A stretch of 64,000 bases of DNA from Actinomycetes bacterium (lineage in GTDB: Bacteria > Actinomycetota > Actinomycetes > Actinomycetales > Micrococcaceae). The stretch lies in contig JAFAAV010000063.1 in assembly GCA_023426375.1 (NCBI GenBank), forward strand, positions 9,581 through 73,580. Direction: 5' to 3'. Below the pieces are notes generated by a model. It was given only the letters and a program-made list of their open reading frames with translations, made no database searches and was not told the DNA's origin. Position 1 is the stretch's first letter. Each line of letters starts with the position of its first letter. The position numbers and the translations under genes were made by a program. Below, in pieces: positions 27,774 through 36,840 of the stretch.

Positions 27774-29183
27774 GTGAACTCCCAGGTCCAGCTCGACCCC
27801 CACACACTGGGGCGCGTCCACTTCATCGGCATGGGCGGGGCAGGTATGTCCGCGGTGGCGCGACTTCTGCTGGCCCGCGGAGTGGACGTGAGTGGATCCG
27901 ATGCCAAGGATTCCCAGGGGCTGCGTGAGCTCGAGGAACTCGGTGCCACGGTGTTCGTGGGGCAGCAGGCCCAGAACGTACACGGTGCCGGCACCGTGGT
28001 GATCTCCACCGCGATCAAGCCCAGCAATCCCGAGCTCGCTGCTGCGCGTGAGCGAGGCCTGCGGGTGGTGCACCGTTCGGAGGCTCTGGCGTCCGCGATG
28101 CACGGTCGACGGGTGGTCGCGGTGGCAGGTACTCACGGTAAGACCACCACGAGTTCCATGACCACCGTGGCCTTCCGCGCGGCGGGCCTGGATCCGTCGT
28201 GGGCCATCGGCGCATTCGTCGCCGATCTCGGTGCCAATGCGGGCTTCGCCGACGGCGCATGGTTCGTTGCCGAGGCGGACGAGTCCGACGGCTCCTTCCT
28301 GGCCTACCTCCCCGAGATCGCCGTGGTCACCAATGTGGAGCCGGATCACCTGGACCACTACGGATCGGCCGAGGAGTTCTTCGCCTCGTTCGATCGTTTT
28401 GCGGAGACCATCCGTCCCGGTGGAACCCTGGTTGCGTGCATTGACGACGAAGGCTCGCGGAACTTGGCCGAGCGGCGTCGTGCGAGCGGAGAGGCCGTGT
28501 TGACCTACGGACTGGATTCGTCCGCGGATGTCCGGATCTCGGGTATTGAGGCACGGGGCGTCGGTTCGCACTGCACGCTCACGTTCGCTCTGGCCGGGGG
28601 AGAAGCTCGTTCGTTCGAGTTGGACCTCTTGGTGCCCGGTGCGCACAACATTGCCGATGCCGCGGCTGCGTTCACCGCAGGCCTGGCCGCCGGTGCCGAA
28701 CCCGAGGCCCTGATCGAGGGACTGGGGCATTTCCACGGTTCGGCACGGCGTTTCGATCTGAAGGGAACGGCCCGCGGGGTCCGCGTGTTCGACGACTACG
28801 CGCACCACCCGACCGAGGTCCAAGCCGCGCTCAAGGCGGCCCGCGAGGTGGCCGGTGAGCACAAGGTGCACGCTGTCTTCCAGCCACACCTGTACTCGCG
28901 CACCCGTGAATTCGCGGCCGAGTTCGCCGCGGCATTGGAGTTGGCCGATCACGCGTACGTCCTGGACGTCTTCGGCGCTCGTGAGGAGCCGATCCCGGGG
29001 ATCACCGGCCGCAGCATTGCTGATTTGGCACCGTCCGGTCGAGTCGTGTCCACGCCCGAGGCGGAGCAGGCCATCGGCGAAGTCCTACAGACCGCGGCCG
29101 AGGGCGACCTCATTCTGACCCTGGGCGCTGGCGACGTCACTGCGCTCGGTCCCAAGATCGTGGACGGGCTGGCGCTCAACTGA
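27774..29183 (+). CDS. murC: UDP-N-acetylmuramate--L-alanine ligase
   Basis: MurC (469 residues) joins L-alanine to UDP-MurNAc, the first amino-acid step of stem synthesis. It shows the N-terminal GMGGAGMS UDP-binding loop, AGTHGKTTTSSM for ATP, EADESDGSFL and FDDYAHHPTE. FQPHLYSRT lies in the C-terminal domain. The start is GTG 27774 with GGAGGAGA upstream. The 52-bp gap after murG is one of the few breaks in coupling here. Confidence 0.95.
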   Translation: MNSQVQLDPHTLGRVHFIGMGGAGMSAVARLLLARGVDVSGSDAKDSQGLRELEELGATVFVGQQAQNVHGAGTVVISTAIKPSNPELAAARERGLRVVHRSEALASAMHGRRVVAVAGTHGKTTTSSMTTVAFRAAGLDPSWAIGAFVADLGANAGFADGAWFVAEADESDGSFLAYLPEIAVVTNVEPDHLDHYGSAEEFFASFDRFAETIRPGGTLVACIDDEGSRNLAERRRASGEAVLTYGLDSSADVRISGIEARGVGSHCTLTFALAGGEARSFELDLLVPGAHNIADAAAAFTAGLAAGAEPEALIEGLGHFHGSARRFDLKGTARGVRVFDDYAHHPTEVQAALKAAREVAGEHKVHAVFQPHLYSRTREFAAEFAAALELADHAYVLDVFGAREEPIPGITGRSIADLAPSGRVVSTPEAEQAIGEVLQTAAEGDLILTLGAGDVTALGPKIVDGLALN

Positions 29184-30202
29184 TGGTCAGGCCCACACCA
29201 CCGCATCAACCACGCCTGGGATGGGATCCCGATTCAGAGGATGTCCAACCCAACGGACCCGGCGCGGACGACCTTTTCGAGGGCGCCGTTCATGACGACG
29301 CGGACGACAACGGTGAGACCGAACCCGTGCGGGTGCACGTCAACGACGAATCCAAGGTCTCGCGCGTCGACACGGGTCAGTTGCAGGAGACTCCGCTCCC
29401 GGGTGGCCGGTTCTCGTCGTGGCGGCAGCGTCGCAAGGCGGCCAAGACCGACGCCGCGGAGACGGACGCGGATTCGACCGACCCGGACACAGTGGTTGCC
29501 TTTCCCCGTAGTTCCCATCGCCGACGCCGCCGCAATCGTTGGCTGGCGCTGTTCGCTGCGTTGCTCCTCGCGGCGTTGTTCGTGGTCATCGTGTTCTTCT
29601 CACCCTTGTTTGCCACGCGTGCCATCGAGGTGGAGGGAGCTCGGCTGACGGACCCCCAGAATGTCGAGGAGGCACTGCAACGGTTCGAGGGTGTTCCTCT
29701 GACGCGGATATCCAAGGACGAGGTCCGCGCCGCGGTGGGGGACGTGCCTCAGGTGAAGTCCGTGGACGTGGTGCTGCAACCTCCGCACACCATCACCGTG
29801 CAGTTGCACGAGCGGGTGGGCGTTGCCACGGTCCAGGAAGGTCAGGATCTCATCCTGGTCGATTCTCAGGGCCAGCAATTGGCCACCTACGGTGAAGCAG
29901 AGCGCCCGGACGTGCCGATGATCGAGGGCGGCCGGGACGTGTTGAGCACCAATAAGTTCGCTGCCATTTCCGATGTGCTCGCGGCACTTCCCGCCAATGT
30001 TCTGACGCAGCTCAATACCGCCGCGGCGCCGTCCGAATCATCGGTCGAGCTGACGTTCGCAGACGGTCGCAAAGCCATCTGGGGGGATTCTTCGGACAGC
30101 GAGTTGAAAGCTCAAGTACTAGCCGCGCTCGTGAGCGACGAAGAGACTGCCGGCGGCACCGAGTACGACGTTTCAGCGCCACTTCACCCGACGATCAAGT
30201 AA
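29183..30202 (+). CDS. ftsQ: Cell division protein FtsQ/DivIB
   Basis: This bitopic protein has 339 residues. A long acidic cytoplasmic region of about 110 residues and a basic RRRRNR stop signal precede one span (LALFAALLLAALFVVIVFF). An extracytoplasmic POTRA domain follows (AIEVEGARLTDPQNVEEAL...VKSVDVVLQPPHTITVQLHER), then the beta domain. FtsQ recruits and regulates the FtsL/DivIC and FtsW/FtsI complex. The cytoplasmic part is longer than in E. coli, as is common in actinobacteria. ATG 29183 shares one base with the murC stop. Confidence 0.9.
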   Translation: MVRPTPPHQPRLGWDPDSEDVQPNGPGADDLFEGAVHDDADDNGETEPVRVHVNDESKVSRVDTGQLQETPLPGGRFSSWRQRRKAAKTDAAETDADSTDPDTVVAFPRSSHRRRRRNRWLALFAALLLAALFVVIVFFSPLFATRAIEVEGARLTDPQNVEEALQRFEGVPLTRISKDEVRAAVGDVPQVKSVDVVLQPPHTITVQLHERVGVATVQEGQDLILVDSQGQQLATYGEAERPDVPMIEGGRDVLSTNKFAAISDVLAALPANVLTQLNTAAAPSESSVELTFADGRKAIWGDSSDSELKAQVLAALVSDEETAGGTEYDVSAPLHPTIK

Positions 30203-30457
30203 CCCTTCATTCCCCTCATATCTCAGCTTCAAGCTCACCTTGAATCTGTTGAGATCCGCTGTGACAAGGGGGAGTAGCGACTTATCAGGAAACACAAGCG
30301 GTCGTGATATGGAGAACCTGCGGGTGATTGGTACTCTAAGGTCGACATGAAATGCGACATACCCGTTCGCGCATAAATCGCTCAAGTCTCAAGTAATTCT
30401 TGAACTTATTGGATTGACGGAACGGATGTCGGTAAGCCCCACGCGAGTTAGGTGCAT
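30203..30457 (+). promoter_or_regulatory. ftsQ-ftsZ spacer, likely ftsZ promoter region
   Basis: This 255-bp A+T-richer gap is the longest in the second half of the dcw cluster. Actinobacterial ftsZ usually has its own promoters here. I see an imperfect palindrome, TCAAG-N5-CTTGA (30389-30403), but no convincing -35/-10 pair, and no ORF. Confidence 0.45.
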
Positions 30458-31705
30458 ATGGACTCCTCAACCCCCCAGAACTACTTGGCCGTCATCAAGG
30501 TGGTCGGCATCGGCGGCGGCGGTGTCAACGCTGTCAACCGCATGATCGAGGAAGGTCTGCGCGGCGTTGAGTTCATCGCCATCAACACCGATGCTCAAGC
30601 ACTGCTGATGTCTGACGCAGACGTCAAGCTCGATGTCGGTCGGGAACTGACCCGCGGCCTCGGTGCCGGCGCCAACCCCGATGTCGGACGCCAGGCAGCC
30701 GAGGACCACGAAGAAGAAATCCAGGAAGTGCTCAAGGGTGCTGACATGGTCTTCGTGACCGCTGGTGAAGGTGGCGGCACCGGTACCGGTGGCGCGCCGG
30801 TCGTGGCTCGCATCGCTCGGTCGTTGGGCGCACTGACCATCGGTGTGGTCACCCGTCCGTTCACCTTCGAGGGTCGTCGCCGTTCCAACCAGGCGGAGAA
30901 CGGCATCGAGACTCTGCGCGACGAGGTCGACACGCTCATCGTGATCCCCAACGATCGTCTGCTTTCCATTTCGGACCGCAACGTGTCCATGCTGGACGCC
31001 TTCAAGTCCGCCGACCAGGTTCTGTTGTCCGGTGTTTCCGGCATCACCGACTTGATCACCACTCCGGGCTTGATCAACCTTGACTTCGCGGACGTCAAGT
31101 CCGTGATGCAGGGCGCAGGTTCCGCTCTCATGGGTATCGGTTCCGCACAGGGTGAGGATCGCGCCGTCAAGGCCGCGGAACTCGCCATTGCCTCGCCGCT
31201 GCTCGAAGCGTCCATCGATGGTGCCCACGGTGTGCTGCTGTCCATCCAGGGTGGTTCCGATCTCGGTCTGTTCGAGATCAACGAGGCCGCTCGCTTGGTG
31301 CAGGAAGTGGCCCACCCCGAGGCCAACATCATCTTCGGTGCAGTGATCGACGATGCCCTGGGCGACCAGGCCCGCGTGACCGTGATCGCCGCTGGTTTCG
31401 ATTCCGTGTCCCAGGAGACCAACGCCAACAACTCCTCCCCGGCGGAGCGTCAGGCGGCTAACACCCGTGCAGCCTTCGGTGGCGATGCCTCGCGTCCTTC
31501 GGGCGTGGGCCGTTCCCCGCAGCGCGGCGGTTCCTCCTACGGCAACAACAACTCCCAGTCCTTCGGCTCCCGCCAGTCGCAGGAAGATGACATCCCGGAC
31601 GACGCCGGATTCGACGTTGACCTGCCCGCGGAGGGCGAGTCCTCGAACTCCTCGTCCAACTCGTCCCGCAAGGATTCCCTGGACTTCCCGGATTTCCTGA
31701 AGTGA
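30458..31705 (+). CDS. ftsZ: Cell division protein FtsZ
   Basis: FtsZ (415 residues) is the tubulin homologue that polymerises with GTP into the Z ring. The N-terminal domain has [15 protein letters not shown], and the tubulin signature [10 protein letters not shown] binds GTP. The T7 loop [11 protein letters not shown] carries the catalytic aspartate. A Ser/Asn/Gln-rich linker from about residue 320 leads to the acidic C-terminal peptide ([13 protein letters not shown]...LDFPDFLK) that should bind SepF. ATG 30458 follows AGGTG closely. In-frame GTG 30452 is the alternative. Confidence 0.95.
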   Translation: MDSSTPQNYLAVIKVVGIGGGGVNAVNRMIEEGLRGVEFIAINTDAQALLMSDADVKLDVGRELTRGLGAGANPDVGRQAAEDHEEEIQEVLKGADMVFVTAGEGGGTGTGGAPVVARIARSLGALTIGVVTRPFTFEGRRRSNQAENGIETLRDEVDTLIVIPNDRLLSISDRNVSMLDAFKSADQVLLSGVSGITDLITTPGLINLDFADVKSVMQGAGSALMGIGSAQGEDRAVKAAELAIASPLLEASIDGAHGVLLSIQGGSDLGLFEINEAARLVQEVAHPEANIIFGAVIDDALGDQARVTVIAAGFDSVSQETNANNSSPAERQAANTRAAFGGDASRPSGVGRSPQRGGSSYGNNNSQSFGSRQSQEDDIPDDAGFDVDLPAEGESSNSSSNSSRKDSLDFPDFLK

Positions 31706-31751
31706 GTTGAGCGGGCCCCGCCCGCCGGGTTGACCCCCGAAAGAGTGGATC

Positions 31752-31786
31752 ACGGGGTGGGTATCGCCAAGCGGTACCCACCCCGT
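31752..31786 (+). terminator. Hairpin after ftsZ
   Basis: A 12-bp perfect stem (31752-31763 with 31775-31786) has an 11-nt loop and is followed by TGTC, without a T tract. It may terminate or process the ftsZ message ahead of pgeF. Confidence 0.65.
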
Positions 31787-31813
31787 TGTCATGTGGTGAG
31801 GAGTTGATGGGTC

Positions 31814-32590
31814 GTGTGGTTCACCGACCGGCACGCGGGAGCGGCCATTGCGTTTACGGACGCATCAGAAGGCAATGTCGCGGCGCACACGGGGGAGGAC
31901 CCCGCCAGAGTTGCAGCTCACCGAGCTGCACTGGAGGAGACCCTCGGCTTACCCGCCGATTCCCTGAGATTCATGCGCCAAGTTCACGGAACGACCGTGG
32001 TGTCCTTCTCCGCTCGACCCTCCGGCCAAACGGACGACCACCCGGGTTCCTCGGTGGGCGAAGCACCAGAGGCCGATGCCGCGATCAGCGATGACGGAAC
32101 ACCCCTGGCCGTGCTCACTGCGGATTGTCTTCCCGTGGTTTTCGTCGCCGAGCGCCCCAGGACAGCCGTTCCACTCACGGCCGTGGCCCACGCCGGCCGG
32201 CGGGGGCTGCTGGACGGCGTTCTGCAGAACACGGTGCGAGAACTGCGCGAGCGCGGTGCTCAGACCATCACGGCCTGGGTGGGCCCGGCGATCTGCGGAT
32301 CCTGCTATGAAGTCCCGGAAGCGATGCGGGCCGAATCGGCTGAGCTACTACCAGGGATTGAGACCGAGACCTCGTGGCAGACCCCCGGTCTCGATCTTCC
32401 TCGTGCTGCGCGTACCCTGCTCGAAGATCTCCAGGTGCAGGTCGCCGACACGGGCGCTGATCGTTCGGCATGGTGCACCCTGGAGCATGAAGCGCTCTAT
32501 TCCTATCGGCGCGATAAGACGACTTTTCGCCTCGCTGGTGTCGTGTGGGTGCCCTCGGTAGCCACCACCGCGGGAAAGGACACACCGTGA
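31814..32590 (+). CDS. pgeF: Polyphenol oxidase/purine nucleoside phosphorylase family (YfiH, PgeF)
   Basis: The 258-residue cytoplasmic protein belongs to the YfiH/LACC1 family. The zinc and active-site residues are visible: His in RQVHGT, Cys in LTADCLPV and His in AHAGRRG. GPAICGSCYEV is also conserved. E. coli YfiH removes wrongly made UDP-MurNAc-L-Ser or hydrolyses related precursors, and other members act on purine nucleosides, so the exact reaction is open. Its place between ftsZ and yggS is conserved in actinobacteria. The start is GTG 31814 with GAGGAG about 10 nt upstream. It is coupled to the next gene by a GTGA overlap. Confidence 0.85.
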   Translation: MWFTDRHAGAAIAFTDASEGNVAAHTGEDPARVAAHRAALEETLGLPADSLRFMRQVHGTTVVSFSARPSGQTDDHPGSSVGEAPEADAAISDDGTPLAVLTADCLPVVFVAERPRTAVPLTAVAHAGRRGLLDGVLQNTVRELRERGAQTITAWVGPAICGSCYEVPEAMRAESAELLPGIETETSWQTPGLDLPRAARTLLEDLQVQVADTGADRSAWCTLEHEALYSYRRDKTTFRLAGVVWVPSVATTAGKDTP

Positions 32591-33414
32591 CCCCCTCCGA
32601 AGACCATGTTCAGAGCATCGATGACGGCGCGCGCACCGCGGAACTGGCCCAGCGTTTGTCCGCGGTCAGACAACGAATCCTCGACGCCGCCGAACAACGT
32701 GGCGAGGATCGCGCCCACGGGGGCGAACTTCCGTCGCTGATCGTGGTCACCAAGTTCTTCCCCGCACAGGATGTCGTGAGGCTGCGAGATCTGGGGGTGC
32801 GCGCCGTCGGCGAGAACAAGGACCAGGAAGCGCTGCCCAAGGCGCACGAGGTCTCGCAGGTATTGGCCCAGCGTGATCCCGAGGTGAGTGAACCCGTGTG
32901 GCATTTCATCGGCCAATTGCAGTCCAACAAGGCCAAGCGCGTGGTCCGGTACGCAACATGGGTGCATTCCGTGGATCGTGAGTCATTGGTTACCGCTCTG
33001 GGCAAGGCGGTGGGTAATCATCGCGCGGCCGCGGACAACGGCGACGTCGCCCCCGGCCCGTGCGCTACAGCGGAACTGAAGTGCTGCATCCAGGTCAATC
33101 TGGACCCGGCTGCGGACGAGGATTCACAGCGCGGGGGAGCGCACCCGTCCCGAATGGCGGAGCTTGCGCAGCAGATCACCGACACTCCCGGCTTGGAACT
33201 CGCCGGAGTAATGGCAGTGGCCCCCAAAGAAGGCGAGCCACGCGAGGCATTCGAGCGCCTGTGGGAGATCTCCCAGCTACTGCAAAGTGACTACCCCGGT
33301 GCGACCGCCGTCTCGGCGGGCATGAGTGGAGATTTGGAAGCCGCTGTCGCGGCGGGGGCTACTCACGTGCGGATCGGCTCGGATGTCCTCGGGGCACGTC
33401 CCACCGTGCGGTAG
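32587..33414 (+). CDS. Pyridoxal-phosphate homeostasis protein (YggS family)
   Basis: This is a single-domain TIM-barrel protein of 275 residues that binds PLP and buffers its supply. The PLP lysine is in LIVVTKFFPA. HFIGQLQSNKAKRVV and GMSGDLEAAV (phosphate binding) are also family hallmarks. An insert of about 20 residues around AADNGDVAPGPCAT is unusual. GTG 32587 overlaps the pgeF stop. In-frame ATG 32545 would extend into pgeF and lacks homology. M. tuberculosis Rv2148c is at the same place. Confidence 0.88.
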   Translation: MTPSEDHVQSIDDGARTAELAQRLSAVRQRILDAAEQRGEDRAHGGELPSLIVVTKFFPAQDVVRLRDLGVRAVGENKDQEALPKAHEVSQVLAQRDPEVSEPVWHFIGQLQSNKAKRVVRYATWVHSVDRESLVTALGKAVGNHRAAADNGDVAPGPCATAELKCCIQVNLDPAADEDSQRGGAHPSRMAELAQQITDTPGLELAGVMAVAPKEGEPREAFERLWEISQLLQSDYPGATAVSAGMSGDLEAAVAAGATHVRIGSDVLGARPTVR

Positions 33415-33424
33415 CGTAATGAGA

Positions 33425-33459
33425 GATAATTTTACGGGTGACGATTTTTTCCCACCCGT
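33425..33459 (+). promoter_or_regulatory. Possible sepF promoter and leader hairpin
   Basis: GATAAT (33425-33430) looks like a -10 without a clear -35. It is followed by a 7-bp hairpin (33434-33440 with 33453-33459) whose loop holds six T. It lies 21 nt before the sepF start. Confidence 0.35.
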
Positions 33460-33480
33460 CCAGTGATTGAGGAGAGACTA

Positions 33481-34004
33481 TGGCCGGAGCGCTGCGTCGT
33501 ACCATGATCTATCTCGGTCTCGCCGAGACCGACGACGACTACACCTCCGAAGAGACCAGCCGTCCCCGGGAAGTCACACAGACACCGGCAAGCGGTTCCA
33601 CCGCAGCAGTCGGTGAGACCGGAAACGGTGTCGCCGCACGTCGTTCCCCCGAATATCGAGCCCCCGTGACGCCCATCAGAAGGGCCCCCAGTTCCCGAGA
33701 GGACGACAGCGAATTGCGCACCATCACCACTGTGCACCCCCGCTCCTACAACGATGCCAAGTCGATCGGCGAGGCATTTCGTGACGGCACCCCCGTGATC
33801 ATGAACGTCTCCGACATGGGGGAGGCGGAAGCCAAACGTCTGGTGGACTTCGCAGCCGGTCTGGTATTCGCCCTGCACGGTTCGATCGAACGGGTCACCG
33901 CTAAGGTGTTCTTGCTCACCCCCTCCTACGTGGAGGTTCGCGATCAGGGACACACCAGTGACATCGACGACGACACCGAGTCCTACGAACAGGCCGAGGG
34001 CTGA
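33481..34004 (+). CDS. sepF: Cell division protein SepF
   Basis: SepF (174 residues) tethers FtsZ to the membrane in bacteria lacking FtsA and ZipA. The N-terminal amphipathic helix ([14 protein letters not shown]) should bind the membrane, and a disordered linker of about 60 residues follows. The C-terminal SepF domain ([17 protein letters not shown]...[27 protein letters not shown]...) polymerises and binds the FtsZ tail. Ribosome site GGAG lies upstream of ATG 33481. YggT follows 2 nt after the stop. Confidence 0.94.
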
Positions 34005-34006
34005 TC

Positions 34007-34303
34007 GTGGATCTTCTCCTCTCCGTTCTGTACCTGCTGGTCCATCTCGTCTATGTGGCGCTGCTGGGCCGACTCGTGCTGGACTGGGTACAGATGTTTG
34101 CCCGTCATTGGCGGCCCAAGGGCCTGATGCTGATTGCGGCGTCGGTCATCTACTCGGTCACGGACCCGCCCATGAACTTGTTGCGACGGGTGGTGCCGCC
34201 GCTGCGATTCGGTGGCGTGGCCCTGGACTTGGGTTTCCTGATCCTGGTCTTCGCAGTCAGCATCATCCAATCGATCCTGTGGGGCATGCTGTTGCGGGGA
34301 TAA
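34007..34303 (+). CDS. YggT family membrane protein
   Basis: The 98-residue product has two hydrophobic spans: LLSVLYLLVHLVYVALLGRLVL near the start and LGFLILVFAVSIIQSILWGML near the end. The YggT hallmark DPPMNLLRRVVPPLRFGG lies between them. The family lies next to sepF and divIVA in many Gram-positives and is linked to division or wall synthesis, with no known reaction. The start is GTG 34007. Confidence 0.85.
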   Translation: MDLLLSVLYLLVHLVYVALLGRLVLDWVQMFARHWRPKGLMLIAASVIYSVTDPPMNLLRRVVPPLRFGGVALDLGFLILVFAVSIIQSILWGMLLRG

Positions 34304-34332
34304 GTGGTGGGTGACACCCCGATAACCGAGCG

Positions 34333-34362
34333 TTGGTTACGCCGTAGTTGTATCCTTAGCGT
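34333..34362 (+). promoter_or_regulatory. Candidate divIVA promoter
   Basis: TTGGTT (34333-34338) and TAGCGT (34357-34362) are 18 bp apart in the 121-bp gap between yggT and divIVA. An independent divIVA promoter is plausible because this protein is needed in large amounts. Confidence 0.35.
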
Positions 34363-34424
34363 TAAATATCTTGACCGAGGCCTGGCATTCGCGGCTTGAT
34401 TAGAAGTAGGAGTGAAGCACTCAC

Positions 34425-35117
34425 ATGACTTTGACACCAGAAGACGTCATTAATAAGCGGTTCCAGCCCACCAAGTTCCGTGAGGGATACGACCAGGACG
34501 AGGTCGATGACTTCCTGGACGAGATCGTGGTCGAGCTGCGCCGTCTGAACCAAGAGAATGAGGATCTGCGTAAGCAGGTCGAGACTGCTGGCGGTCAGGT
34601 TGCTCCCGAGCAGCGCAGCGATTCCGCAGCGTCTGCGCCGGTCGCTCCGGAAGAAACGAAGCTGGCCGCCGCGCCTTCCGAAACGCGCGAGGCACCCGCC
34701 CCCGTGGCGGCTGCGACCACCACTACGGCTGCTCCCGCTGCTACGGAGACCACCCAGCCCCGTACGGAGTCCGCGGAGTCTGCCGCCGGTGTGCTCGCCA
34801 TGGCTCAGAAGCTGCACGACGAGTACGTTGCCCAGGGCCGTTCCGAGCGCGAACGTCTCATCTCCGAGGGCCGCACCCAGGCCGACAAGCTCGTGTCGGA
34901 CGGCAAGCGCACCAAGGAAGAGACCCTCTCCACTCTCGAGAAGGAGAAGTCCCGCCTGGAGGCTTCCGTCAGCGAACTGCGCACCTTCGAGCGCGACTAC
35001 CGCAGCAACCTCAAGAACTTCATCAACGGTCAGCTGCGTGACATCGATTCCACCGGATCCCTGGCGCCCAGCAATGCGCCGTCCGGTAACGCGTCGAACC
35101 GCACCGTGGTCAAGTAA
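34425..35117 (+). CDS. divIVA: DivIVA/Wag31 polar growth protein
   Basis: The 230-residue coiled-coil protein gathers at cell poles and septa and directs wall growth in actinobacteria. The N-terminal DivIVA domain contains MTLTPEDVINKRFQPTKFREGYDQDEVDDFLDEIV, with the membrane-inserting loop around FQPTKF. A first coiled coil is followed by an Ala/Thr/Pro-rich linker (about residues 65-120) and a second coiled coil (LHDEYVAQGRSERERLISEGR...). Wag31 is a kinase substrate in mycobacteria, and a PASTA kinase lies 25 kb away. Confidence 0.93.
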   Translation: MTLTPEDVINKRFQPTKFREGYDQDEVDDFLDEIVVELRRLNQENEDLRKQVETAGGQVAPEQRSDSAASAPVAPEETKLAAAPSETREAPAPVAAATTTTAAPAATETTQPRTESAESAAGVLAMAQKLHDEYVAQGRSERERLISEGRTQADKLVSDGKRTKEETLSTLEKEKSRLEASVSELRTFERDYRSNLKNFINGQLRDIDSTGSLAPSNAPSGNASNRTVVK

Positions 35118-35123
35118 CACTCG

Positions 35124-35726
35124 GTGTCGCATCAAGCTCGCGAGACAGCGGCGGCTCCTACTCCTTCGGGTCGGGGCCGCCGCTGCCTCATTCTGTCCCT
35201 GGCTGTGGCCGCATTGATTTACGGCGCAGACCAGATCACCAAGTTGTGGGTAGTGGCCGAGTTACCGCTCGGGCAACAGTTCCCGGTGATTCCTGGTCTG
35301 CTGTGGTGGCAACACATCCGTAACAGCGGCGCGGCCTTCTCCTTGGGATCGGATTACACCTGGATCTTCACGGTCGTCATGGCCGTGGTGGTGGTTTATA
35401 TTGCCTTCATCCTGCGCAAGGTGCAGCACCCGTTGTGGGCTGTCGGTCTCGGTCTGGTGCTCGGTGGAGCCGCGGGGAACCTCACGGACCGCTTGTTCCG
35501 CGAACCGAGTTTCGGCCAGGGACACGTGGTCGATTTCATCGCGGTCCCGAATTTTGCGATTTTCAACCTGGCCGACTGCGGCGTGGTGGTGGGTATCGCG
35601 GTGATCATGGTTCTGATCCTGGGCGACCGTGACCTGGCGCAACCAACACGACGCCGCGGCGTCGAGCCCCCGGCAGCCGCCACGAACGATCTTGAGACCG
35701 AAGGACCCGCCCCTAAGAATGACTGA
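35124..35726 (+). CDS. lspA: Lipoprotein signal peptidase
   Basis: This aspartyl protease has four membrane spans (200 residues) and removes signal peptides from diacylglyceryl-modified prolipoproteins. Catalytic aspartates are in GNLTDRLF and FNLADCGV, and NSGAAFS is the other conserved box. A hydrophilic C-terminal tail of about 35 residues is extra. The start is GTG 35124, only 6 nt after the divIVA stop, without a clear ribosome site. It overlaps the pseudouridine synthase gene by 8 nt. Confidence 0.92.
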   Translation: MSHQARETAAAPTPSGRGRRCLILSLAVAALIYGADQITKLWVVAELPLGQQFPVIPGLLWWQHIRNSGAAFSLGSDYTWIFTVVMAVVVVYIAFILRKVQHPLWAVGLGLVLGGAAGNLTDRLFREPSFGQGHVVDFIAVPNFAIFNLADCGVVVGIAVIMVLILGDRDLAQPTRRRGVEPPAAATNDLETEGPAPKND

Positions 35727-36696
35727 CTTCCGCACTCGCCCCACAGGTTCCGAACCAGAGTTTGTTCCGGAACGGTTCACCGTGTCCGACGAGCTCGATG
35801 GCGCCCGCGCCGACGCCGCCGTGGCGGCGTGGACGGGACTGTCCCGTTCCGCGGCGGCCCAATTGTGTGCCGAGGACCGGGTGCTGTTCAAGGGCCGACC
35901 GGTGGCCAAATCCCATCGCGTGGAGACGTCGGAGACGTACGTGGTGGAGGTTCCCGTACCGGAAGATCCCACACGCATCGCTCCGCAGCACGTGGCGGAT
36001 CTGCAGCTGGTTCATGTCACACCGAGTTACGTTGTGGTCGACAAACCGGCTGGAGTGGCGGCTCACCCGTCGCCAGGGTGGAAGGGACCGACCGTGGTCG
36101 GAGCGCTGGCAGGAGCCGGTGTGTCCATTTCGACTTCGGGCGCGCCCGAACGGCAAGGGATCGTGCACCGCCTGGACGTTGGAACTTCCGGACTCATGGT
36201 GGTCGCCCGCGATGAGAACGCGTACACGGTGCTCAAACGCGCGTTCAAGGAGCGCACGGTGACCAAGGTCTACCACACGGTGGTGCAAGGGATTCCCGAT
36301 CCCCTCAAGGGTACGATCGATGCCCCGATCGGTCGCCACCCCGGACACGAATGGCGCTTCGCCGTGCTCGAGGACGGCCGAGATTCCATTACTCACTACG
36401 AGGTGCTCGAAGCCTTCGGGCGAGCGTCTCTGGTGGAGGTGCACCTGGAAACGGGGCGGACGCACCAGATCCGCGTGCACTTCTCGGCGCTCAAGCACGC
36501 GTGCGCCGGAGACCTCACGTACGGGGCGGATCCTGCCCTGTCGGCTGGACTCGGCCTTACTCGACAGTGGTTGCACGCCAAGAAACTCGGCTTCGCCCAC
36601 CCGGAGACGGGGGAGTACGTCGAGTATGAGAGCGCCTACCCGGCAGACCTCTCGTTCGCCGTGGAAACCCTGCGGGACGGCGGGCCACAACTCTGA
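35719..36696 (+). CDS. RluA/RluD family pseudouridine synthase
   Basis: The 325-residue protein isomerises uridine to pseudouridine in 23S rRNA. An N-terminal S4-like RNA-binding domain precedes the catalytic domain with HRLDVGTSGLMVVA, where the aspartate is catalytic. ETGRTHQIRVH and a C-terminal WLHAKKLGFAHP are also present. The lspA-rluD pair is common across bacteria. ATG 35719 is inside the lspA end. The exact rRNA positions cannot be told. Confidence 0.9.
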   Translation: MTDFRTRPTGSEPEFVPERFTVSDELDGARADAAVAAWTGLSRSAAAQLCAEDRVLFKGRPVAKSHRVETSETYVVEVPVPEDPTRIAPQHVADLQLVHVTPSYVVVDKPAGVAAHPSPGWKGPTVVGALAGAGVSISTSGAPERQGIVHRLDVGTSGLMVVARDENAYTVLKRAFKERTVTKVYHTVVQGIPDPLKGTIDAPIGRHPGHEWRFAVLEDGRDSITHYEVLEAFGRASLVEVHLETGRTHQIRVHFSALKHACAGDLTYGADPALSAGLGLTRQWLHAKKLGFAHPETGEYVEYESAYPADLSFAVETLRDGGPQL

Positions 36697-36828
36697 CCGC
36701 GCCGGGACCGTGGCCGATACGGCCCGTGACCGGCGGCAACCGGACGGCGGAGCGGCGTCGTCGGCTATCTGTGCGGGGTGAGGCATAGATCGCGTCCGCC
36801 GGAACGTGAGCTTGTCGTGAACCCGTCC

Positions 36829-36834
36829 TAGACT
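36829..36834 (+). promoter_or_regulatory. Leaderless -10 element of dnaE
   Basis: TAGACT lies exactly 6 nt before GTG 36841, as at 5986-5991. There is no ribosome-binding site upstream of the GTG, so the mRNA is probably leaderless. Confidence 0.55.
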
Positions 36835-36840
36835 GGTCCG

